Positions 14,301-26,300 of a stretch of 64,000 bases of DNA are shown here, piece after piece; within the stretch, counting starts at the first letter, position 1; every line of letters starts with the position of its first letter. The stretch is from positions 9,707,195-9,771,194 of the forward strand of contig JACDOX010000001.1 of NCBI GenBank assembly GCA_014549065.1. The letters are read 5' to 3'. The notes under the pieces are model-generated. The model did no database searches and was not told the DNA's origin. It was given only the letters and a program-made list of their open reading frames with translations. Origin of the DNA: Cardinalis cardinalis (taxonomy: Eukaryota; Chordata; Aves; Passeriformes; Cardinalidae). Position numbers and translations under genes: made by a program.

Positions 14301-17300
14301 AGATCCCAAGTTGCTTGATACCAGGAGTTAAATTGAAAGTCACAAATTAAAATTCCAGTACCCTGGCTGTTGTATTGANCATATTTTTCTTGTAGCTGGG
14401 GTCGGTGGACTGACATCCTCTCACATGGGCGCTATAAACGTCAGCTAACAGAGCAAGATGTGGAAACCATCTGCCGGACTATCCTGGTGTATTGTCTTAA
14501 TCATTACAAAGGGGATGAAAATATCAAAAGTTTCATCTGGGATCTGATCACTCCAACTGCAGATGGGCAAACTCGAGCTTTGGTTAATCATTCCGGTATG
14601 TCTACCACAATCAAATAATGATGCTAGTAAATAGGAAAGAATTGCTTCAGTCGTGCTATGTGTTTGGTTTAAACTATAGCCATTCTGACATGTCGTAGGA
14701 TCTTGTCAGATTTTATGAGTAAGGTGGGCTTTGACTTGGTCTGTACTTAAAGGGGAAGTCTCCCTCAGACACTTTGTAAAATGCAGTGCTCTTTCCTTTA
14801 AATCAGTTTTAAACAAATATTCCGGCATTATTTTTTGCTGGCACCTACTGCTGGATTTAATCTCTTTTAAATGGCCATTAATCAGAAAGCTTGTTTCCTT
14901 ACGGCCATTTAGATTCATGAGAGTTTTTACAAGAAATATTTATATAACACCATTTTCTGGCTGGCACTCTGAATTTTTGAAATCTTCACACCTAAATTTG
15001 CATTAAAGTTTTGGTTGATTTTGTTACTTGCAATTTTCTGTACTGAGTCATGTTGCTGTTCAGTTTTTGGTGGTTGTGTTGCCCGCGAAGTAATGAATAC
15101 TTAGCTTTAAACGTATGTTTGTANTGTTGTTTGGGGTGAGAGTTTTTCTATTCTGATTGTGTAAGAAATATTGGGGGTTTTCTAGGTCTGTCTGCACCAG
15201 TGCCCAGAGGGAGGAAAGGGAAGAAAGTAAAAGCCCAGAGTTCACAGCCAATGCTGCAGGATGCTGATTGGCTCACAACCTGCAATCCAGATGTATTATT
15301 TCAAGAAGACAGCTATAGGAAACATCTTAAACATCACTGTAATAAGTAAGTACTAATAAATGTTTCATTTAGAGGTTTGGGATTTTTTTTTTAACTACAT
15401 GCTTTTGAAAAGTCCACAACTTTGGATATATTGATAGAACACAGGGACATTTAATAGGATGTAAAGGCTATNATTACTTTTTAATTTGGGGATAATCATC
15501 TTAACAGATATCTGGACACTTCTGTAAGCTCTTTGTGACAGATCAGCACAGTTCTGAAGAAAATTATTCTCTTCCTATTAAATAAGAATGGAATCAGACA
15601 AGGTTGTTTTTTTACCATAGAAAGTAAAGACTAGTCCTACACTAAGTCTATTTCACTTGACAATTGGCNATCTTTGAACAAAAGCTGTTTGTTTCTTACC
15701 TTCTTGTGGAGTCACTCAGACTGGTNTTTAAAGTTCTGTTCCATAGATGTTAAACTCATATATCCAGTTCTTAATTTCAGGAGTTTCATGTAGTAGTTCA
15801 CCCATATGTGGGCATATCTTTTCTCTTTATTCTTTCTCTCCCTTCCTCTCTTGCTCTCCTCAAAGAATATTTATGTATATATAATATATANAAATTATCT
15901 ATATAAATAGGCAATAATATAATATGTAATAAATATACAGAATATTTATTCTTTNTCCTTTGAGATGAAATTTCCACCAAACTCTTTTACCTGAATGGAT
16001 TTCTCCTGATTTGATTTTTGAAATTCTAAACATGTAACTAAACCAAAAGCTTTTGGGGTTAAAGGTCAATGTATATAATGTTTTATTGTTTCATGAATAT
16101 NTCTTAAGAGCCTTCCTTACGTATTTTCTGGCTTTTGTTTTATAATATCTTATTTTTGTGTCAGCTTTCTTTGATGCCACCTCAGTTTTGCTTACTATAT
16201 TCTGCATATAGACACTAAACCTTGTCCCAAAAATACCTTAGTTTAGAGCTGGGGAAGTGNTTGATTGATTTTGGGATGTTTGTTTTTGTTTTTAAATTTC
16301 TACTCTTCNTTGTATATATATCATGCTGTTGTAATGCACTGTTACTGAAAGGTCATCATTACTTTTGTGGTTTGAATATGTATTGGGTCTCATTAATGCT
16401 GTTTAGTGGAAAGATACTATTGATTTGAAAAGTACCTGTGGGCTGTCAATAGGGGGTGTGATGTGAAGGAGGAAAGGCATTTAAGGGGTTTATTAGCTCA
16501 TTTCCAGATGCTAACCAAGCTTAATTCTTAGTTGATGACAACAGATACTCATAGAATTATGTTAGTGAGTGCACTTCCAAATAAAGTGCTTTCTGATTTT
16601 TCTGAACTGTTACTCAGGTCTGTTATTACATTTCACTTGCTCTTAAAGTAATAAAATTCTTTCCTGGAACATTATTTTAAACTCTCAGGTAACATGTCTT
16701 CATTACTTGCTNTATCAGTTTGCAAATCTGACATAATTTTTTAAATACTGCTTCTTTAATAATACAATAGAACAATTGCAAGGACTGGGAAGACTGGTAA
16801 ATATGCAAGAATGTTTTCAGTTGCTATCTTTTTCCTTCACTTCCCAGATTCACCAGGACTAAATGAATTGTAGAAGCCACATGTTTTTAGCGCAGGTAAA
16901 ATCAAACAGAGGTGGAGCCAGTTAATAATTTGAGTAATTTCCTTGCAAAGGTACCAGTTGAAGTTGGCTTTTTAAGAATTGGTGTCCTTTCCTTAAGTAC
17001 TGTGTATGCCGGTTTAATGCATAGGACTCCTGGAAGGTGAAAAGAGCCTCTGGTTTTTGGTTTATCTTGGGTTTTATTTCGTGCTTCTCCTCTTTGGCTT
17101 GATGTAACAGCTGTTATTGCTTAATACTAAGATGATAGAGACCCTCAACAGCTTATTTACATAGCCACACAGGGAGCAGGACACCTTACTGGTCCCAGTT
17201 ACTGTGAATACAGAAAGAAGCATGTCTGACATGTTTTGAATTGCAGACATGACCTTCATTCACATCCCTGCTCTTCCGAGGTTTGATTGAATAACACGTG

Positions 17301-20300
17301 TGAAACCGGGTATTGCTCTAGTTGCATCTGATCTCTGACAAGGACCTCTCAAAACTGGTGGTGGTCTAAATTTTTCATGCAAGTGGGTGATCAGATTACT
17401 GCTTCCCTGGTCACCCTTGCTGTTCAGGAGCAGCAGTAATTCAACAGTTGCTGTGATGAATTTGGGTACAGTGAGAGGGCAGGTTGAGTAATCTCCATCT
17501 TAGCTGATACTGGTTTTACTTCATGAACTAGGCAGCAGGGGGTGCCCTGAATTGGGTAAACATAGAAGAGCAGGATTATTTTCAGGTAGATACTTTTTCT
17601 ACAGAAATGACCTCTTTTCTAGTCTCCTTGAAAAGCCAGTCTGCCATTCTCTCTCCTGACAGCTTTGAGTGTGACCACAACACCTGACAGCACTTCCAAA
17701 AATGACTGCAGTATTGCAGAAATGGGGAAAAATAAACTTGGCAACAAAGATTTTTCACTTCCTTGTAACAGTTAGGTTGTGTGTAGGTAAAATTTACTAG
17801 CAGTTTGAACTATAAAGTGTAAAAATAGTTAATATATCCCAAGGGAAATGGGGGATTATTTTTCCCCCCCATTCTCAGAAGCAAAAAGTTGTATAATCTG
17901 AAAAACCTGACATTCCATATTGAGGGTTTATTGTAAGGTAGTAAAACCAGATTTTATATCTCGTTTATTCCTACAACTTCTGATGTGCTTCCAAAAATGG
18001 TATTAAGGCAGCAGCTGAGGAAATTTTATGAGATAATGAAGCAGAACAGTTACTGAAAGCCATCTGCTCAGTTGTTTACAAACTTGCTTCAATACTTCAG
18101 AGGCAGTGGTAGAGTACGTGTCTAAACTTCACAAGCTGCACTAGGTAGAACTAAATGAAATGCGCCGGGGCCGGGCTGAGCTGGGTCCCTCTCTGTGCAG
18201 TGTAAGCAGTTGCCAGGCAGGCCTGTTGGAAGCCAGCAGAAAGCACCACACAGAGGTGATTATGTGCCACCATCTGTCACGCTTCAAGCCTACCATACAG
18301 CATGGCTAATCAGCCTTGGCAGGATGATGGATGAACAGCAGCAGCTGCCAAAAGCCACTGTTGGCAAACAGTCCTGAAGTTAAGAACTTTTTCCCCCCTC
18401 TGCCTTCCTCTCCAGGGTCCTGCTGCGTGTCCGCATGCTCTACTATCTACGACAAGAAGTTATAGGGGACCAAGCAGACAAGATCTTAGAGGGTGCTGAC
18501 TCAAGGTTAGTGCAAGTGCAGGTTTATTTTTTGCTTTATGACTCTGGCTTCTGTAAAGTACACATACTATAATAATGCAGCGTTTAAATGTGGTCACACT
18601 TTATCTCTCATATGTCTGTTCTCAAGCAACTGTATTATTTTATGAAGCGCAGTGGGTCATTTTCCTGGGGGAGGAAACGATGCGGGAAATGACAGAAGTG
18701 GATTTGCAGCTCTGCTAATATTGAGGGATTATTCTGTCTCAATTAAAAAAATTAAAAATATACTAAGACCTTAAATGAATCATATTTAGATAACCATTTG
18801 ACTCCCAAAATAGCCTAAGGTTGGGGGGGGGGGCGGTGATATTTGTGTTGTTTTTGGTTGATTAATTATTTTTTTGTTGTTTGTTTGTTTAACCATCCTA
18901 ATTATTTTTAAGAGTATTTCAATTTCTGTATTGGGTTTTGGGGTGGTTTTCCAGCTCAAAAATTATATTTACAGAACAGCGTAAAACATTTGGGTTTTTT
19001 TAGGATGGTTTGTTTTGTTTTGTTTTTAATCTTTGTCGAGTAATACCTTTGAGAATGTGTATAATGCTGTCTTCACAGTGAAGTAGATGTATGGATACCT
19101 GAGCCATTCCATGCCGAAGTTCCTGCAGACTGGTGGGATAAGGAGGCAGATAAATCCCTTTTAATTGGAGTATTTAAACANGGTAAGTGGCGTCTCACTC
19201 TCAACAAAACTCAGTTGTAAAGCTTTCAGCGTGTAGGACTGTTCAGTCATAATATTAACAAGTATTGTTCCAAAGAACTGTTGGCTTGTATCTCCCTTTT
19301 TTCTTGCCTGCATTAAAAACCTAATATGAGCTGTAAATATCAGATGCTGTTTTTAAATGTTTGCAGAACATTTGAGAAGAAAACATTACTTTCTTGGCTG
19401 TAAATAAAACAAAGCCATATTTGTTTAAATAATAGCCAAATAGTAAGATAGATCTCCATAAACTTTGCTTCCAGCACTGCTTCACTTGCTAACTCTGCCA
19501 ACCAGTGTCAAAGTGGACGGTGGGCTTAACCTCTGCTATTAATCTGTACAAGTGCCTCCTGGGCTTTGTTCCAAGCAATATTTCACAAATGTCAGTGTTG
19601 AGAACTCCCGGCTCCCTTGAGTGGGATGCAGCCTTGTTAACTTTGAAAGGCTGGGGATGCAGAGCTGGCATGATATATACAGTGAGCGATTCCTGATTAT
19701 AATCCCAATTCTCTGGAGGTCGCAGAGGTATTCTCAGCAGCCCAGCCTGACTAAAGGGGAGAATGATGGCTTATAAAACCTTTCATGATTACAGTTTGGC
19801 TTGAGGCTCTACAGCAGTTAGGAGCAGTGTGTTGTAGTACAAATCCTAATTGAATTGTGCTGTTCTGCCTATGTACAGCAGCTCTGTGTTGTGGGCTCAG
19901 CTGAGGCAAGTCTAGTCTAAAAATCATTTTCCTGCAGTGCACTGTTGGGATCTGCCATTTTCCATCTAGTCAACTTGGGCAGTAAAAAAGCAAACAGCAG
20001 TTTGAAAACCATAGAGGGAACAGTGTCATCTTACTGACATGCATCATCCTAAACCTAATAAGACAGGTTCGTTGGCCTTACGTATAACCCATGTATGCAG
20101 CATTTTTGCAGCCTATATTGAGGGTTCCAGCAGGGCTGGAGCTATTGAAAATACGTGTGTGTGTGTGTGTGTGTCTGTGTGCTCCTGTTAGCGTCTGCAT
20201 GTTTCCACTGGCGAGTATTGAATGTCAAGAACCACTGTGAAAGTCATAAAGGAAACTTAAAGAAGTTTTTCACTTGTGAAAGATTTTTATTTTATTTTAT

Positions 20301-23300
20301 AACAACATGAAATTTGATGCTTTTTTCACTATCTTATGTGTGTTAATGTTATTGATGGGAAAATGTTTCTGCGCTGTTGGAATTCACCAANGTGAACAGT
20401 TTTTTAATATTAATTAAATGTTTCCAGCATGGCGATAGAGCCTTTGTTTTATTTAATAATAAATTAATGAATCCAGAAAATTGTATTTCTACTGCCTAGA
20501 CCTGTTNTATTCACAGCTGGTCATAGCTTTTGAAAAGGCATTTGTCTCCCACTCTGCACACAGGTTATGAGAAGTACAATTCCATGAGAGCTGATCCAGC
20601 ACTGTGCTTTCTGGAACGGGTTGGCATGCCTGATGCAAAGGCCATAGCTGCTGAACAGAGAGGGACAGACATGTTAGCAGATGGCGGTGATGGGTAAGGA
20701 GGACATGAAAAAATTAATAAACTTTATCAGCATTGTATATGTTGGCATGGGTTCATATGTCATATAATACTTACATGTTGCCTGAGGATATGAAGTGATC
20801 GTATGATGTACAAAGTACATAGATTTGTTTACACAGTTGAGCATGAAATACAAATGTGCAACTNGGTACACCATAGTGATGGCTTTTGTAGCTTTTTTGC
20901 TTTTGTCCAGAAAATCAGCCTCCTCTCAAAACCAGTATTTTTCTTGAAAATATTTTAAAAATATTTTATAGGGGTGAATTTGACAGAGAGGATGAAGATC
21001 CAGAATATAAGCCAACCAGAACTCCCTTCAAGGATGAAATTGATGTAAGAACTCCCAATTTTCTCTAATTACAAATATGTACAATTACAACTGATTCTCC
21101 ATATTTATTTTAATGTGTGTTTTTTGAGAGCTACTGGATAAACACTCCTTACAAAGATTGTTTGCTGCTGTGTTTGAGAAATGACATATTTTTCTTCTCA
21201 AATTATGACATATGGTCAAAACTGAAAGCTAAAATAACTTCTGTCTTCTCCCCAAGGAATTCGCAAACTCACCTCCAGAAGACAAAGAGGAGTCCATAGA
21301 ATTACACCCAAGTAAGTCTATAGCAAAAAAATTTAAAAAGCAAAAAGGGATCATTTAGTGAAAAGTGGACTGTTTATATTACCACATGAGGGGATAGGAG
21401 ATGTTTTGGGACAATACCACAGACAGCTTTTTGCTGCCAAATCTCTTCATGCTTCACATTTTTCAAAACAATTACATACTGTCTTTGAATAATCCACATT
21501 ATGGTTCTCTGGATTTCTAATTACATAGTAGAAACCATGATGATAAAGACCGGATGTTTCATAATGCAGCCGTTGATGGTTTTGCTGATATAATCTTGGA
21601 AGTTACAAATACGTTGTTTCCTCAGTATGGAGGAAAATTGCCAAGTTTAAGTGAGAATAATAAAGTGGGAAATGATAAGCATAGGTGTTTCCTCAGAGGC
21701 AGAATGATCTTCTTAGTAATGTATTTAAAGATGCATTGCATTAATTTAAATACTTACAGTGTTCATAATATGTTTGCATTCATAACATCGAATCATAGTG
21801 CTTGATGGTTATCTCTAAATGCTTCACAAGCATTTCTGAGTTCTTAGAGTTGGATGGTTTGATTCTATTTTCTATCTCTTACCAATAGTTAGCCTGTTTC
21901 TAATTCATTATGCACCAGTATTAGAGGCACATGTTCTTATCTGATAAAACAGGAATCCAGTTATAGCCGTAGAAACTGAAATGTTTAGTGTTGGTTTTGC
22001 AGTGCAAATACTTCTCTGTTCTGTAGGCAAGCACAGTGAAAGCAATGCTGAGTTAGGGCAACTCTACTGGCCCAACACTTCAACCCTGACTACCCGTCTG
22101 CGTCGCCTCATTACTGCCTATCAGCGCAGCTATAAAAGGCAACAAATGAGGCAAGAGGCACTAATGAAGACTGACCGCAGGAGACGTCGGCCTCGAGAAG
22201 AAGTGAGGGCACTGGAGGCAGAAAGGGAAGCCATAATAACTGAGAAACGACAAAAGTGAGTTTCTCGGTGATAATCTTACTTTAGATCTAATTTGAGCTT
22301 GTGTGTCACCCATACAGCTCTTTTGTTTTGAAAGAATCAACTAAGGGGGTTTTGGGGCTTATAAAAGTGTTTGCAATCTTACCTATCCCATGGCCTCACT
22401 TCTCTTGCTTCTTCCTTGACTAGATGGACAAGAAGAGAAGAAGCCGATTTTTATCGTGTGGTGTCTACTTTTGGAGTTATTTTTGATCCTGTAAAACATC
22501 AGTTTGAGTGGAATCAATTCAGAGCATTTGCCAGGCTTGACAAAAAGTCTGATGAAAGCTTGGAAAAGTATTTTAATGGCTTTGTGAATATGTGTAGACG
22601 AGTGTGCCGAATGCCAGTCAAACCAGATGATGGTAAGTTTAAACTGANGTTGGAAATCAACATGAATATTTTGAGAACATGGGACTGTTGAAACTTCATG
22701 CCCAGGTGTAGTGATTTTGAAATGAGTGTGCATTCAATCCATGTTAAACAGCACAACTTGGTGTCCTTGCAGAACCTCCTGATCTTTCCACGCTGATTGA
22801 GCCGATCACAGAGGAGCGAGCTTCTAGAACTTTATATCGCATCGAGCTGCTGCGCAAGATCCGTGAACAGGTTCTCCATCACCCGCAGCTGGGGGAGAGG
22901 CTAAAGCTTTGCCAGCCAAGTCTGGACCTGCCAGAGTGGTGGGAGTGTGGTAAACATGATAAAGACTTACTGATTGGTGCTGCTAAACATGGAGTCAGTA
23001 GGACAGATTATCACATTCTGAATGATCCTGAACTCTCTTTTCTTGAGGCTCACAAAAACTTTGCTCAAAACAGAGGGACAGGTAATGCAAATCCTGTGTC
23101 TTCTGTAAACCCTCTGGGCGCTGGCTGCAGTCAAACACCCCCAATTGTCCCATCCACACCAGTACAAGAGGAAAAGACTACAGAACCAACAGAGTCTAAA
23201 GTTGAAGGGTCTGAAAATCCAGCAGCCAAAGAAAAATCTGAAATCAAAGAGGAGACAGATACTACAGATAAGGACACTAAACCAGACTGTGATGCTGAGG

Positions 23301-26300
23301 CTGAGCCTGGCTCTGTTAAATGTGAATTGAAAGACATAGAAATGAGTACAGATGTAGACCCAAAATCTATTTCTGAGAAAGGTTCAGAAGAAGATGAAGA
23401 GGAGAAACTGGAAGATGATGATAAATCAGAAGAATCCTCCCAACCTGAAGGTAATACATTGGTCAGATCAGTTCCGTGTGCTTAGCACAAGCCCCACAGC
23501 TGTTGTAGCTCATGCCAGCTGGTAAGTGGCANACAGGGTGCCATTCTTGAGTATGGGATGGGCTGCATGCAGCAGTTCCTCTGCCCTTCTACAAATCAGG
23601 TGGCTAAATAAGCTTTCATAAGAACCATCCAGCATCAGCAGGGTATTCCCCCACAAGGGATGATTTCCGGGAAAGCTCACTGAGTCAATAAGCATGGTCT
23701 CTGTGCCAAATGTGGAAGGCTGGGGCTCTGCTGTAGTAATTACTGAACAAAAGCCTGAGTTAGAAATGTTGTGTCAAGCCTGGTTGCCTTAGCTTATCTA
23801 GCTGGGTAGATACTGGATGTTAATGCCTGGTCATGATTGTTATTCAGCAGGAGCAGTTTCTCAGGGTAAGAATTTTGATGAAGAAAGCAATGCCTCTATG
23901 AGTACCGCAAGGGATGAAACACGCGATGGATTCTACATGGAAGANGGGGATCCCTCTGTGGTTCAGCTGCTTCATGAGAGAACATTTGCCTTCTCATTCT
24001 GGCCTAAGGTTGGTTAGGGGTAGAAAGACATGCGTCTCCTTTAATTTAAGTAAAATATGGGAAATGTGCTTGAAAAGTAACAGTGAGCTTTGTGTGGTAC
24101 TGCACTTCTGGCAGGTGAGAGACCTTTTTCTGTGAATGTTTTGTGGGATGGCACTTTTTTCTTTAAGCTCATACAAACTAGCAGTGGAAATGAAAGAAAT
24201 TGCTCCTTTTATTTGTAAAATAGTGTCATTTATTAAAACAATGGACTGCTGGCAGACATGAACTCTTCATAGGGTCCATAACTTTTTGTCAACAGAGTCC
24301 CACCTCTTGCACCACTGTACAGTTTTGAATTAGGAATTTTTCCTGCAGAGCAATCTGCAGAGACTTTAAAAGATCACCTTTTTATTTTGGGGTGAGGAGA
24401 CTGTAGGGAAGAGTTTTGGTGACCTACATGATCTAAGCCATTATGTAATATTGACAGATGTAATTGTATTAAGGTATACTGCAAACATAAGCAGCAGTTT
24501 TAGGTAGAATAAAACTGTATCTTATTTTGGTAACAGTGCAGAAAATTATCTAATATAAAATGCTTTTAAAAACACAAAACTGTAACCTTGTAATAAAGCC
24601 ATACTTAATTTAGTACTCTCCTTTGCAGTAAGGGGAGAGAGAAAAATAAAGTAGTAATAGTCTTAAGCTTACTAATCACCATAACAGAGCCATCTGGTTG
24701 GGGCAGGGAGGGGGAAGGGGGTAGCAGGGCAAGAGGACCTTGCTCTTAATAGGCTTATTTCTGGGGAAAGCAAGCAGTCTGTTGCAGCTGCTGAGATTTG
24801 CTAGTGGCTTCTGCACTGTTTTGCTTTTCAGGAAGCTAACTGATGNTCATATTCCCTAACCAGCAGTATTTCTTAGAGTCCCAAAGTTTCTACTACTTCA
24901 GACAGGCTAGTCTGGAATGTGCTTGGATACTGAAATGGAAAAAAAAATCAAATAATGCTCATCTTGTCTGCTTTCAGCAAGTATTTTGGAAACATGGGCT
25001 AAAATCTTTTTCCAGTCATAGTGTGAAAGTAGAACAGAAAATCCTTCATCAGTATAGGTTCAGCATAAGTAGACTAATAAACATAATTAGAGATTTTTAG
25101 TGTACACGCTTCAGTGAAATTTGAAGTGATAATGGGCGTGGAATGAAAATTGACATTCATTAGATGTCCCTAGGTTGGTGCCCGTTTCATAATGTTGAAC
25201 TTTATTAATAGTGACGCTAATGAGGATCCACTTCCTAGGACAGAATTGCAGATCCAGCCTCTTGGATCTTGAGAACAGCAGCTTTAAGATACTGATTGCA
25301 GATGTGTTTATTTTCCCTTCCTAACTGTTGATGTTTCTAACTACTGAAGTTTTGTAAAACAACAGTGAGTTTCTATCAAATTTTTCAGTTAGTACATTGT
25401 CATACAGAAAACTTTGTCTTTTCTCCTTCCCCTCACAATATAAATGCAGCTTTTAAAACCTATTATTCTACAAGACGTGATCAGCTTATTAGTAATATGC
25501 AAGAACAGTTGTTTCTGAATGTCTTTCTTAAGCTATGGAAACTGGACTGTGTCATAAGACTCATTTGAGTTTAAAAGGGACCTTTACACCGAGGGTTCAT
25601 TACATACTTTTCCTTTATGCAGGACCGAGTAATGATCAACCGATTAGACAACATCTGTGAGGCAGTGCTGAAAGGGAAGTGGCCAGTAAATAGGCGCCAG
25701 ATGTTTGACTTCCAGGGGCTCATACCTGGGTACACTCCAACAGCTGTGGACAGCCCTCTACAGAAAAGGAGCTTCGCAGAGCTCTCCATGGTTGGTCAAG
25801 CCAGCGTCAGTGGCAGCGAAGATCTCACTGCTTCTCCTCAGTTATCAAAGGCAAGGCTACAGCATTCTCTTTTTTACATACAACATTTTATCTTGCATGA
25901 GCTTCTCTTGTGTAATAGAAAATAACCCAGCATGAATAAAATAAGAAAAACATCAAAGTGTTTCTTTGAATAAAATGAAGGCTTTGATTTTNGAGTTATA
26001 TGTTTGGAGTTTTGTTTTAAACTCAGCATAGCAAACAGAGCTTTGCTAATGTTTGGAAATGCTTGGTTTTTTATTAGGAAGATGCACTCAATTTATCAGT
26101 TCCTCGTCAGAGGAGGAGAAGACGAAGAAAGATTGAAATTGAGGCTGAGAGAGCTGCCAAGAGGAGAAATCTTATGGAAATGGTTGCCCAGTTACGTGAG
26201 TCTCAGGTGGTCTCAGAAAATGGACAAGAAAAGGTTGTAGATTTATCAAAGGCCTCACGAGAGGCAACAAGTTCTACCTCAAATTTTTCATCTGTTACTT

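Noticed and set aside
18195..18377. Possible extra exon before the VLLRV exon
   Set aside because: It ends in a stop before the real acceptor, lacks a matching CHD7 segment, and the flanking exons join perfectly without it.
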